Below, piece by piece: positions 11,205-22,135 of a DNA stretch of 42,626 nucleotides. A model generated the notes under the pieces. The model did not search any database. It saw only the letters and a program-made list of their open reading frames with translations, and had not been told where the DNA came from. The stretch is from the NCBI GenBank assembly GCA_905221605.1, contig CAJNDS010002301.1, positions 475,466 to 518,091 on the forward strand, given 5' to 3'. The first letter of the stretch is position 1. Every line of letters begins with the position of its first letter. The translations under genes were made by a program, and so were the position numbers. The stretch is from Symbiodinium natans (lineage: Eukaryota > Sar > Dinophyceae > Suessiales > Symbiodiniaceae).

Positions 11205-14200
11205 AGCGGCCACACTCCTGTGGTCCTAGGTTCTTTTTGTTTTGTCTTATGTGGTCAGACTGAAGCGGTCACACTCCTGTGTCCTGGGTTCTTTTTGGTT
11301 TGTCTTATGTGGTCAGACTCACGCGGTCACACCATTGTGTCCTGGGTTCTTTTTGTTTCGTCTTATGTGGTCAGACTCACGCGGTCACACTATTGTGTCC
11401 TGGGTTCTTTTTGTTTCGTCTTATGTGGTCAGACTCACGCGGTCACACTCCTGTGTCCTGGGTTCTTTTTGGTTTGTCTTATGTGGTCAGACTCACGCGG
11501 TCACACTGTTGTGTCCTGGGTTCTTTTTGTTTCGTCTTATGTGGTCAGACTCACGCGGTCACACTCCTGTGTCCTGGGTTCTTTTTGGTTTGTCTTAATT
11601 GGTCAGACTCAAACGGTCACACTATTGTGTCCTGGGTTTTTTTTGTTTCGTCTTATGTGGTCAGACTCACGCGGTCACACTATTGTGTCCTGGGTTCTTT
11701 TTGTTTCGTCTTATGTGGTCAGACTCACGCGGTCACACTCCTGTGTCCTGGGTTCTTTTTGGTTTGTCTTATGTGGTCAGACTCACGCGGTCACACTATT
11801 GTGTCCTGGGTTCTTTTTCGTCCTATGTGGTCAGACTCACGCGGTCACACTATTGTGTCCTGGGTTCTTTTTGTTTCGTCTTATGTGGTCAGACTCACGC
11901 GGTCACACTCCTGTGTCCTGGGTTCTTTTGGTTTGTCTTATGTGGTCAGACTCACGCGGTCACACTATTGTGTCCTGGGTTCTTTTTGTTTCGTCTTATG
12001 TGGTCAGACTCACGCGGTCACACTATTGTGTCCTGGGTTCTTTTTGTTTCGTCTTATGTGGTCAGACTCACGCGGTCACACTGTTGTGTCCTGGGTTCTT
12101 TTTGGTTTGTCTTATGTGGTCAGACTCACGCGGTCACACTCCTGTGAGCCTGTGTCCTGGGTTCTTTTTGTTTCGTCTTATGTGGTCAGACTCACGCGGT
12201 CACACTCCTGTGTCCTGGGTTCTTTTTGGTTTGTCTTAATTGGTCAGACTCAAACGGTCACACTATTGTGTCCTGGGTTTTTTGTGTTTCGTCTTATGTG
12301 GTCAGACTCACGCGGTCACACTATTGTGTCCTGGGTTCTTTTTGGTTTGTCTTATGTGGTCAGACTCACGCGGTCACACTATTGTGTCCTGGGTTCTTTT
12401 TGGTTTGTCTTATGTGGTCAGACTCACGCGGTCACACTAATGTGTCCTGGGTTCTTTTTGTTTCGTCTTATGTGGTCAGACTCACGCGGTCACAGTCCTG
12501 TGTCCTGGGTTCTTTTTGGTTTGTCTTATGTGGTCAGACTCACGCGGTCACACTCCTGTGTCTTGGGTTCTTGCTCGTTTCGTCGGTCAGACTCACGCGG
12601 TCACACTCCTGTGTCCTGGGTTCTTTTTGGTTTGTCTTATGTGGTCAGACTCACGCGGTCACACTCCTGTGTCCTGGGTTCTTTTTGGTTTGTCTTATGT
12701 GGTCAGACTCACGCGGTCACACTCCTGTGTCCTGGGTTCTTTTTGGTTTGTCTTATGTGGTCAGACTCAAGCGGTCACACTACTGTGTCCTGGGTTCTTG
12801 TTCGTTTCGTCTTATGTGGTCAGACTCAAGCGGTCACACTCCTGTGGTCCTGGGTTCTTTTTGGTTTGTCTTATGTGGTCAGACTCACGCGGTCACACTC
12901 CTGTGTCCTGGGTTCTTTTTGGTTTGTCTTATGTGGTCAGACTCACGCGGTCACACTCCTGTGTCCTGGGTGCGTTTTGGTTTGTCTTATGTGGTCAGCG
13001 GTCACACTCCTGTGTCCTGGGTTCTTTTTGGTTTGTCTTATGTGGTCAGACTCACGCGGTCACACTCCTGTGTCCTGGGTTCTTTTTGGTTTGTCTTATG
13101 TGGTCAGACTCACGCGGTCACACTCCTGTGTCCTGGGTTCTTTTTGGTTTGTCTTATGTGGTCAGACTCACGCGGTCACACTCCTGTGTCCTGGGTTCTT
13201 TTTGTCCTTTCTTTTTGTTTTTTCTTATGTGGTCAGACTCACGCGGTCACACTCCTGTGTCTTGGGTTCTTGTGCGTTTCGTCTAATTTTTTTGTCAGAC
13301 TCAAGCGGTCACACTCCTGTGTCCTGGGTTCTCTTTGGTTTGTCTTATGTGGTCAGACTCACGCGGTCACACTCCTGTGTCCTGGGTTCTTGTTCGTTTG
13401 ACTTATGTGGTCAGACTCAAGCGGTCACACTCCTGTGTCCTGGGTTCTTTTTGGTTTGTCTTATGTGGTCAGACTCAAGCGGTCACACTCCTGTGTCCTG
13501 GGTTCTTTTTGGTTTGTCTTATGTGGTCAGACTCAAGCGATCACACTCTTGTGTCCTGGGTTCTTTTTGGTTTGTCTTATGTGGTCAGACTCAAGCGGTC
13601 ACACTCCTGTGTCCTGGGTTCTTGTTCGTTTCTTCTAATTTTGGTCAGACTCACGCGGTCACACTCCCGTGTCCTGGTTTTTTATGGTTTGTCTTATGTG
13701 GTCAGACTCAAGCGGTCACACTCCTGTGTCCTGGGTTCTTTTTGGTTTGTCTTATGTGGTCAGACTCACGCGGTCACACTCCTGCGTCCTGGGTTCTTTT
13801 TGGTTTGTCTTATGTGGTCAGACTCAAGCGGTCACACTCCTGTGTCCTGGGTTCTTTTTGGTTTGTCTTATGTGGTCAGACTCACGCGGTCACACTCCCG
13901 TGTCTTGGGTTCTTGTTCGTTTCGTCTAATTTTGGTCAGACTCACGCGGTCACACTCCTGTGTCCTGGGTTCTTTTTGGTTTGTCTTATGTGGTCAGACT
14001 CACGCGGTCACACTCCTGTGTCCTGGGTTCTTTTTGGTTTGTCTTATGTGGTCAGACTCAAGCGGTCACACTCCTGTGTCCTGGGTTCTTTTTGGTTTGT
14101 CTTATGTGGTCAGACTCACGCGGTCACACTCCTGTGTCTTGGGTTCTTGCTCGTTTCGTCTAATTTTGGTCAGACTCAAGCGGTCATTGTCTTACGTGGT

Positions 14201-16142
14201 CAGACTCACGCGGTCACTCTCCTGTGACCTGGGTTCTTTTTGTTTTGTCCTATGTGGTCAGACTCACGCGGGGTTTGTCTTATGTGGTCAGACTCACGCG
14301 GTCACACTCCTGCGTCCTGGGTTCTTTTTGGTTTGTCTTATGTGGTCAGACTCACGCGGTCACACTCCTGTGTCCTGGGTTCTTTTTGGTTTGTCTTATG
14401 TGGTCAGACTCACGCGGTCACACTCCTGTGTCTTGGGTTCTTGTTCGTTTCGTCTAATTTTGGTCAGACTCAAGCGGTCACACTCCCGTGTCCTGGTTTT
14501 TTATGGTTTGTCTTATGTGGTCAGACTCACGCGGTCACACTCCTGTGTCCTGGATTCTTTTTGGTTTGTCTTATGCGGCCAGACTCACGCGGTCACACTC
14601 CTGTGTCCTGGGTTCTTTTTGGTTTGTCTTATGTGGTCAGACTCAAGCGGTCACACTCCTGTGTCCTGGGTTCTTTTTGGTTTGTCTTATGTGGTCAGAC
14701 TCAACACTCCTGTGTCCTGGGTTCTTTTTGGTTTGTCTTCTGTGGTCAGACTCACGTGGTCACACTCCTGTGTCCTGGGTTCTTTTTGGTTTGTCTTATG
14801 TGGTCAGACTCACGCGGTCACACTCCTGTGTCCTGGGTTCTTTTTGGTTTGTCTTATGTGGTCAGACTCAAGCGGTCACACTCCTGTGTCCTGGGTTCTT
14901 GTTTGGTTTTGTCTTTTGGTCAGACTCAAGCGGTCACACTCCTGTGTCCTGGGTTCTTTTTGGTTTGTCTTATGTGGTCAGACTCGCGGTCACACTCCTG
15001 TGGGTTCTTTTTGGTTTGTCTTATGTGGTTCACACTGTGTGTGTCCTGGGTTCTTTTTGGTTTGTCTTATGTGGTCAGACTCACGCGGTCACACTCCTGT
15101 GTCCTGGGTTCTTTTTGGTTTGTCTTATGTGGTCAGACTCACGCGGTCACACTCCTGTGTCCTGGGTTCTTTTTGGTTTGTCTTATGTGGTCAGACTCAC
15201 GCGGTCACACTCCTGTGTCCTGGGTTCTTGTTCGTTTTCGTCTAATTTTGGTCAGACTCAAGCGGTCACACTCCTGTGTCCTGGGTTCTTTTTGGTTTGT
15301 CTTATGTGGTCAGACTCACGCGGTCACACTCCTGTGTCCTGGGTTCTTTTTGGTTTGTCTTCTGTGGTCAGACTCACGCGGTCACACTCCTGTGTCCTGG
15401 GTTCTTTTTGGTTTGTCTTATGTGGTCAGACTCACGCGGTCACACTCCTGTGTCCTGGGTTCTTGTTCGTTTCGTCTTATGTGGTCAGACTGAAGCGGCC
15501 ACACTCCTGTTTCCTAGGTTCTTGTTCGTTTCGTCTTCTGTGGTCAGACTCACGCGGTCACACTCCTGTGTCCTGGGTTCTTTTTGGTTTGTCTTATGTG
15601 GTCAGACTCAAGCGGTCACACTCCTGTGTCCTGGCTTCTTTTTGTTTTGTCTTATGTCGTCAGACTCGAGCGGTCACACTCCTGTGTCCTGGGTTCTTTT
15701 TGTTTTGTCTTATGTGGTCAGACTCACGCGGTCACACTCCTGTTTCCTAGGTTCTTTTTGTTTCGTCTTATGTGGTCAGACTGAAGCAGCCACCTAGGTT
15801 CTTGTTCGTTTTGTCTTATGTGGTCAGACTCACGCGGTCACAATCCTGTGTCCTAGGTTCTTTTTGGTTTGTCTTATGTGGTCAGACTCAAGCGGTCACA
15901 CTACTGTGTCCTGGGTTCTTTTTGTTTTGTCTTATGTGGTCAGACTCAAGCGGTCACACTCCTGTTTCCGAGGTTCTTGTCTGTTGCGTCTTATGTCGTC
16001 AGACTTCCTCGGTTCTTGTCTGTTTCGTCTTCGGTGGTCAGACTCAAGCGGTCACACTCCTGTGTCCTGCGCGTGCGCGCTTTTTTCGTCTTATGTGGTC
16101 AGTGGTCAGACTCAAGCGGTCACACTCTCGTGTCTTGGGTTC
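11205..16142 (+). repeat. 58-bp satellite/minisatellite array, about 85 units
   Basis: Start-to-start spacing of the GTCCTGGGTTC phrase is 58 bp (for example 11281, 11339, 11397, 11455). Each unit also contains CTTATGTGGTCAGACTCA and GCGGTCACACTCCTGT. Main variant sites are GGTTTGTC versus GTTTCGTC, CACGCGG versus CAAGCGG, and CTCCTGT versus CTATTGT. A rarer type has TTGTTCGTTTCGTCTAATTT. The + strand consensus has no stop in any frame, and 58 is not a multiple of 3, so overlapping frames of up to 982 codons arise in all three + frames with a 58-residue protein period. The minus strand is full of stops. I treat this as satellite DNA, not a gene. Confidence 0.97.
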
Positions 16143-16869
16143 ACAGGACGCACGTCCACACGACGTTCCGTAATCGTCAAGCCAAGGGGGAACTCCAGAG
16201 GACGCGCGTCTTTGCGGGGTTCTAAGGCGTTCCGAGTCCGTCAAAAAAAGATTTTACTTCGCGTGTTGGTTTGTAACTGGACTTTACTTTGATCATGAAC
16301 ATGCTTGACCTCGGAAGCCAGGCCGCCAGGCAGAATTTACAGCCTCACGCTCTCGCTCTCGCTCTCTCTAGCTTCATCAGGTCGAATGTAGCTTCCTCTG
16401 GCCCAAACAGTCAGCCTCGAGAGTCCGCAGAAAAATAGATCCTCGCTCCCACACCAGATTGGGGCGGTCTAAGGCGAGACCGCAACCCTAAGCCCTAAAC
16501 CCTAAACCCCCCCCAAACCTCAGAGTCCAACTATTGCAGGAGTCGGAACCGACAACAGCGCCAGTGGCATCACGATCAGCTGCGAGCGACGATGCGGAGG
16601 AGTTCGGGGCCGGGGGTATGCGTACCTTTTTTAAGTTGCAGAGTTGCTCTATTGACTTGGGATTGACATTCTTTGGACCCCGCGACCGAGTGACCAGCTG
16701 CTCTTCATGTTGGAGGACAGGCCCCAGACCCGTCTATGCAGGACTTTCGAACTTTGCATGTCAGGCGAGGTTTTGGTACTTAGCGTGAGAGGACCCTCAT
16801 GAGGGATTCTGGGGTTCTGCGTGTTCTTCACTCATGTGGCAAGCCCCCAGTTAAACCCAAAGGAAAAAT
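16143..16869. other. Gene-less spacer right of the satellite
   Basis: It contains a CTCTCG microsatellite-like run at 16347-16372 and a CCCTAAA tract at 16490-16509. No gene is recognised. A 40-bp phrase at 16825-16864 (CTCATGTGGCAAGCC then CAGTTAAACCC) recurs at 17829-17872. Confidence 0.5.
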
Positions 16870-17030
16870 AGATTGGGGCAGGACAGCGTTTTTCCTCCTC
16901 TAAGCCCAGAAAGATTTGGACAGTACAGCATTTTCTGCACCTGAACGGCCTGAAGTGCTGTACTGCCACAATCTTTTTGGTTCCAGTCGTGCAAAACGCC
17001 GTGCTGTCCCAACCTTTTTGGTTCCAGTTG
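16870..17030. repeat. Imperfect foldback element
   Basis: CAGTACAGCA (16921-16930) pairs exactly with TGCTGTACTG (16956-16965). The stem extends outward imperfectly: CCAGAAAGATTTGG on the left faces CCACAATCTTTTTGG on the right. Further out, GGACAGCGTTTT faces AAAACGCCGTGCTGTCC. The right arm also carries a direct repeat of CTTTTTGGTTCCAGT (16972-16986 and 17010-17024). It resembles a small MITE-like or other hairpin-forming sequence, but no flanking duplication was identified. Confidence 0.6.
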
Positions 17031-18238
17031 CCCTGGGAGGCGTATAAATCCTTAACCCTTGAACCCTAAATCCCGGACTGCCGCCGGATGCGACAGTTGT
17101 AGCCACGCCACCTGAGGCAAAAGTGTGGGCATACCGGGAGGTTGCGCAGGCATGTGCGGTTTTGGTGTAGGGGCTTGTGCGGAGGGGCCTTCCCACTCTA
17201 CTTCTTTTCTACCACCCGACACACCCCGAAGAAACTACTCCTATGCAGTGGGAGTTATGGCTGCCGCCGGCAGGACCTGGGTCTGTCGCCAATTTCGTGG
17301 CAAGATGAGGCGTTGTGTCTGCATGTAAATCGATCCCAACATGGTACGGATCAATGCGCCTGGCGCAACAGGTTCTGAACAAATTGGAGCGTCTTCCCTC
17401 CAGTTTGTGGGCTCTCGTTGTAGATATTTGCATTTTTTGTGTATTGATAGATAGAGATGACGCATGAATGTTTCGTTGAACTGGTAACCCCCTGCGTACC
17501 TATTTTTCTCATGTGCGCGGGAGAGTCCAAGACCCTAAATGAAGGAACATAGGTTTCATGGGGCAAAGCCAGGTCCCGGGCTTCGTTGTCACGGTTCACT
17601 TGAAGAGGTGAAGGGTGGCTAGGTGTACCTGGGGGCTACGTAGGTTTTAGGTGCCACTGATTCACGCCACCAGAAGTTTGCCCGTGCTTTCGTAGGCTTA
17701 TGGCTCGCGTGCCCCCGACTGGCAAAGCACTTGTCTCCACCCCCCCCCCCCCTGCTTCCCGCTCCTCCGGGCTCCCCCCTCGGTCCCCTCCGCCTTCCTC
17801 CTTCTCCCATTCTTCGTCTTCTTTTCCGTCCTTCACTCATGTGGGCAAGCCCTCAGTTAAACCCCAAAGGCCTAGAGCCCCATAAGCTGGCTACGCTGTG
17901 GGGAGGCCGGAACCTTTGGATTCGGGGCTTTGGCGAGCAAATAAACCCTTTGAAAGCGTTGAATCAATCGGAACTGCTGAAGCCACACATTTGTTCAGCC
18001 AGGACTCTTCCAGCTTGTCCATAATATAGTTAGGGCCCACACAATTTCAACGGGCATGTGAGGTAGTGTAGATCATTATATGGGTATTTTAGGCAACTGG
18101 ATTACACCTTCATTCAAAATGAGCGCCGCTATAGGCTTTAAGGCCTATATACCTTATAGCCCTAAACCTTAACTCTAAACCCCAGCCAAAGGCCGCGTCT
18201 CCAGCGCAAGCTCCGGACCAGGGCAGCGAAGTGGAAAG
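17031..18238. other. Gene-less stretch
   Basis: Short frames occur on both strands with no recognisable motif. A C-rich low-complexity run lies at 17738-17800. Decayed CCCTAAA words lie at 17054-17072 and 18160-18183. The segment 17829-17872 repeats 16825-16864. Confidence 0.5.
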
Positions 18239-18240
18239 CG

Positions 18241-18516
18241 ATGTGCAGGATGCATTCGAGTAGGCGAATGACCCGTTTGGGGCCTGCAGCTTTGGAGCTT
18301 GTTGAGCTCCACTATCCTGACCGCCAAGCTGCAACCCGCAAAGCACTGAGCTCTTACCCTCGACCCCGAATCCGCATAGGCCTGGCGCTCATCATCAGCA
18401 TGCCTCACAATTCCCAGGAGCTCGTCACATCGCTGAAGCGCTGGTTCATTGACAGTCGCCCCGAGCAGCTCGCCTACCATATCTTGGTGACCGGGTCATG
18501 GCACCCATGTCATTGA
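18241..18516 (+). CDS. Coding-like fragment, function unknown
   Basis: A 91-codon open frame with ordinary amino-acid composition, including ELVELHYPDRQAATRKAL and RWFIDSRPEQLAYHIL. I do not recognise the family. The first residues overlap telomere-derived and repeat sequence, so the ATG is unlikely to be a true start, and a splice acceptor such as GCCTGCAG (ending 18290) may mark an exon edge. In its favour, 18439-18480 is related to 37412-37453 at 32 of 42 bases. Both read R-W-x-x-D-x-R-P-E-Q-L-A-x-H in frame, and two Arg codons differ only synonymously. This could be an exon of a low-copy gene family, a decayed transposon gene, or chance. Confidence 0.3.
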   Translation: MCRMHSSRRMTRLGPAALELVELHYPDRQAATRKALSSYPRPRIRIGLALIISMPHNSQELVTSLKRWFIDSRPEQLAYHILVTGSWHPCH

Positions 18517-18659
18517 GAATCGGACAAAACTCGAAAAACGATAGGGCCCCACCCCAAAGCGATTATCCTCGAGGAGATGCTGTATTTTTCCGGGCGCTAA
18601 TCCTCGAAAATTGCCAAGCATGTTGCGCAACGGTCGACAAACACATGGTGTTGTCAGCC

Positions 18660-18906
18660 CCTCATGTGCCCAGCAGGCTGCAGCGCCAGGCATTGCTGGC
18701 GAGAGCCACGCAGCTGCTGTTGCAGCTGCACTCCCAGCAGCCCTACCTGGGTCCCGTCGACCAGGACCGGCCACCCGAGCCATGCGCAAAGGGCAAGGGT
18801 TTGCGTAAGGTTTCGAAGTTGAATGCATGTTTGTCTAGGTTTCCAGTGGAACGCAGAGGAAAACAGAGATTCGTTTTAGAACACAGGGGAACAGAGGTTT
18901 ACCGAT
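18660..18906 (+). CDS. Coding-like fragment, function unknown
   Basis: The frame runs through residues RLQRQALLARATQLLLQLH and then PYLGPVDQDRPPEPC before ending at TGA 18906. The composition is protein-like and the Leu/Gln-rich helix is plausible, but no domain is recognised. A looser echo (RLQ, then NATRLLLQ) is read in the + frame at 38179-38223. The frame's N-terminal part upstream (18498-18650) looks non-coding. The last third overlaps an A/G-rich motif cluster found elsewhere in non-coding DNA, so the true end is uncertain. Confidence 0.2.
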
Positions 18907-18990
18907 GAAAATTTCTCGAGAAGGATGTAGAGGAAATAGAAGTTGCTTGTAATTAAACCATAGACAAAATAGAGGGTTTTCCGATTTCTG
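18820..18990 (+). repeat. Cluster of AAACAGAGGTTT/AAATAGAGGTTT motifs
   Basis: Irregularly spaced words GGAAAACAGAG, GGAACAGAGGTTT, AGAGGAAATAGAAG and AAATAGAGGGTTTTCC lie here. The same words in reverse complement form the cluster at 29415-29565, so the two clusters are inverted relative to each other. Confidence 0.55.
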
Positions 18991-19782
18991 GCATGATCTT
19001 TATAAAGAAAGCTGCCAGGCTTCAAAAGAAACAAGCGAAAGCAGGGGGCTGTGGGGGCTGGGGGGTGGTCAGCCCCCACTTGCACGCGCAACCTTCGCAT
19101 GACGGATGACCCCACATAGCTGCCCTCGTGTGAAGAGCGGTGGTATCGGTCAGTACATTTCGAATTGCACATTTTCTCACACGCATGTCGCGGAGTGCTT
19201 CAACCAGCAACCTCTTAACCTAAGCCAACAGACGCAAAGGTCCTGTAACAGATCGGGCAGTCCTCTGCGGACAAATGCACTGAGAGTGTTCAAGAACCAG
19301 AATGCTCGCAGGGAGGCCGCAGGGTCTCAACCCAAAAAAAGTTCCTGCCGTCCTCTCAAAACCAGCAACCCTTCAGCCCGAAAAAAGCTCAAGAGTCACA
19401 TTGTCGAGAGCGCGGGTCGTGCGGGTGACGCAATCCGCCACCCCCATGGCAAACAAAATGCTCGCATGACCGGTTTGGCATGGCGTGATCTTTTTCCGGG
19501 CAAGCCTGCAGGGCTTCGAGAATTCCCGACCACGGGTTGTTAGGTTGTAAGGCAACCACGCTCCTCACCTCCTCACCTCCTCGCCTCCTCATGCCAGCAG
19601 ATGGTCCCGTCGAGTATCCCCCAGAGAAGGCGAGCATCCTTGTAGCGCCCGCAGGCCGCCAACCAGGAATCCCACAGCAGACCCGCCGAGTTTTCTTGGA
19701 GTACCCACCTTCAGGGAAGCCCTGCAAGAATCCCGCCGAATATCCCGGAGCGCCCGCCCTTAGAGAATTCTGCAAAAAGTGC
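18991..19782. other. Gene-less stretch before X1
   Basis: Frames up to 145 codons exist on both strands, but no motif is recognisable. CCTCACCTCCTCACCTCCTCGCCTCCTC at 19562-19590 is a simple-sequence run. At 19650-19770 a loose ATCCC...GCCCGCC phrase recurs. Confidence 0.45.
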
Positions 19783-20639
19783 AACCTTGCCAGGAATTGA
19801 AAGGGTGCAGTCGCAAAGCAGGGCGATGGGAGGCTTCTATGTTTCGAACCAGGACTCGGGCCAGGAACGAGTCAAGGCGAAGCACATCAGCAGTCCCACA
19901 ATCAAGATACGGCGAGACGCCGCGGTGTTGGCGAGGATAACTTTGCAGCCGTGACTGCAGGCGGTTGCCATTGTTGCGAAGCCACACCAGCGAGGGAGTC
20001 GGCAAGCAATTGGTGGGTAGGGCACAAGAATTAGTCCAAAAGTAGCCCGGCGACGAAAAGCATGGCTTGGGAGCTGCAACTGTGTGTACAGATCTGGAAT
20101 GCCTTCCCGGTGTCTGGGTGAGTTTGTGGTGCATGTGAAGGGCGCCTTTCCCCACCCGTATTGGATGGGACGGTTGGGACTGGAGGGCAGAGAGCAGGAG
20201 CTAAAGTCGACAACTGGGGTGGAGGCGAATCCGCAGTACAGTGTGCAAGGTGGCAGCAGGGTACGCACAATCAATCTTAAGAAGCATCCCAGACCCCGTT
20301 TGCAGGCCGAGAAGCGGGGTGTGGCAAGTAGCACGGTGCGAATCTACAGAGATGAGAGGGACGGCACGAAGCCGAGACAACGCGGTCTGTATGCAGTGAT
20401 GCAAAGGGCCGGCATCTATTTGCAGCCGGGTACAGGTTGTGAGTCGGCGTACGACAAGGAAAAAACCAAAAAAAAAAACAAAAGACAACAAGCGCGACAG
20501 CTGGACTGGAAATGCAACCACAGTGCAACGCGTAAGGGAACCGCAGAGAAGTCCTAACAAGCATGCCGTTGCGAGGTGCAAGGCAAGCTCGCAGATTCCT
20601 TGCCCGCAGGGTGGGGATGTTCGAAGTAAAAGAATGGTG

Positions 20640-20810
20640 CTTGTTTTGATTTTGCTTTTGCCCGTCTCTTACTGCCTTGCATCTTCTTCGGCTTATCGCT
20701 TTTATGTTGCTTGCTAGCTCTTTACATGTTGTTGCGTTTTGTTTGTGGTTTCCGGTCTGTCATTTATATTATCATGTGTGTATATATATATACATACATA
20801 GGTAGCGCCG
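20640..20810 (+). repeat. T-rich module with TATA microsatellite (in X1)
   Basis: TTGTTTTGATTTTGCTTTTGCCCGTCTC opens a T-rich run that ends in GTTTCCGGTCTGTC and a short TATATATA/CATACATA tract. The same module occurs at 33893-34160, 35612-35795 and 40436-40680, so it is a recurring part of several larger repeats. Confidence 0.75.
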
Positions 20811-20813
20811 TTA

Positions 20814-20901
20814 GGGGGGGGGGGGGGGGCTGTCCTTCCTTCCTTACGATAGGGGGGGGGGGGGGGTGGGGGCCTCAAAGTCCAGAATTGCGAGGGGGGG
20901 G
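20814..20901. repeat. Three G-runs
   Basis: Runs of 16 G (20814-20829), 15 G (20852-20866) and about 9 G (20894-20902) lie within 90 bp on the + strand. They are absent from the matching place in X2. They could form G-quadruplex structures, which is inference only. Confidence 0.85.
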
Positions 20902-21492
20902 GTCGGAAATGCTGCACAGCAAAGAGGTCAAGGGCGGGCCACGGAAGGAAAATCCTGCACGTGCCAAAAAAAACTGACTAGACAGTGTGGCTTTTAGGCC
21001 CTTGGGGTGGGGCTGTTGTTTGGCCGAACCAAATCCGGACCAACAAGATGCAACCCAGATCCCGCAACCCACTGCCCCCACCCCACAAGTCTGAAAGTTT
21101 CCCTACCTGATCGCACCGGGGCTTGGGGTAGCCGAGCTCCGGGCTCATTCCGGTTCTCAACCAGGCCAGCTGCGCGGCCGGTGAAGTGCATGAGGCACTG
21201 CTTCCAAAGACCAGTGCTTTCAACCGCGCCAGAAAAAACTTGGGAGCGCGACTGGGCAGGCGAAAGTGAATAACCTCATGCCTGCATGGCTGTGATCACA
21301 TGCCCACTGTTGCCAGAAGACATTTGAAAGCGCTTTGCAGCAAAGGACCGCGGTTTGCGAATACCGCCTAAACCTTGAACGGCTCCTAATCCTGAAAGAC
21401 CAAACCAAACCCAAGACCCTCAACAAGCCTAGTCCGTCAACCAACTGAACCAAAACCTGACACCTTAAATCCCCTGAACAGGCTGTAAACCC

Positions 21493-21817
21493 GTACCCGC
21501 CTTAGCCATATACGCCCTGACCCTTAACCCGACCCCTCACCCAAATCCTTCCTCAACCCTGCTGACAGCCTGAACTTTTTCACTTTACGAGTTCCCAAAC
21601 CCTGCAAGCTTAAACTGTCCCCACAATAGAGCTCCACATTCACAAGCTTCGACAGGCCCGCCTGAGCCATCTACGCCCTGAGCCTTAACCTTACCCCTTA
21701 CCCAAATCCTTCCTCAACCCTGCTGACAGCCTGAGTTTTTTCACTTTACGAGTTCCCAAACCCTGCAAACTTAAACTGTCACGACAATAGAGCTCCACAT
21801 TCACAAGCTTCGACAGG
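21493..21817 (+). repeat. ~160-bp tandem duplication inside X1
   Basis: Two copies (21493-21656 and 21657-21817) run from a CCCGCCTKAGCC-like start to CACAAGCTTCGACAGG. X2 contains the same doubling (41516-41627 and 41628-41787), with part of its first unit deleted. The doubling therefore predates the X1/X2 duplication. Confidence 0.85.
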
Positions 21818-22021
21818 TAGATGCGGTGACTGTGCTCCGCCACTGTAAAGCTTGGGACAGAAGCCGAATGGCTTGGGAGGCACTTCAAACAGTCCAAGTC
21901 ATGGCAAGGTTTTGGGAGGCTCTGGAAAACTCCCAACTCCACCTTCGGTCTGTTATAGCTGTGCAGTTGCTCAAGTCGGACAGCGCGCGTGCAGCAACGA
22001 GAGCCAAGCTGCCAGTTTCGT

Positions 22022-22135
22022 GCGTGAGTGTGAGTGTGAGTGTGAGTGTGTGTGTGTGTGTGTGAGTGAGTGAGTGAGTGTGAGTGTGTGTGTGTGTGTG
22101 TGTGAGTGAGTGTGAGTGTGTGTGTGTGTGTGTGT
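22022..22135 (+). repeat. GT/GAGT microsatellite
   Basis: Alternating (GT)n, (GAGT)n and GTGAGT units fill about 114 bp. The corresponding site in X2 (41980-42003) has only about 20 bp of GTGTGGGTGTGTGT, so the tract expanded in X1 or shrank in X2 after duplication. Confidence 0.95.

Noticed and set aside
11279-14227. 982-codon open frame read as a large repeated membrane-like protein
   Set aside because: It is one of three overlapping + frames across a stop-free 58-bp satellite; the same repeat is read in every frame, and the start and end are set by array irregularities.
11205-16142. CRISPR array
   Set aside because: There are no unique spacers between repeats: the 58-bp units abut directly and vary by point changes, as in a satellite.
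19783-20600. Coding transposon gene inside X1
   Set aside because: Both strands were read for reverse transcriptase (YxDD), DDE/DDD and zinc-finger patterns; none was found, and frames are not preserved between X1 and X2 beyond about 80 codons.
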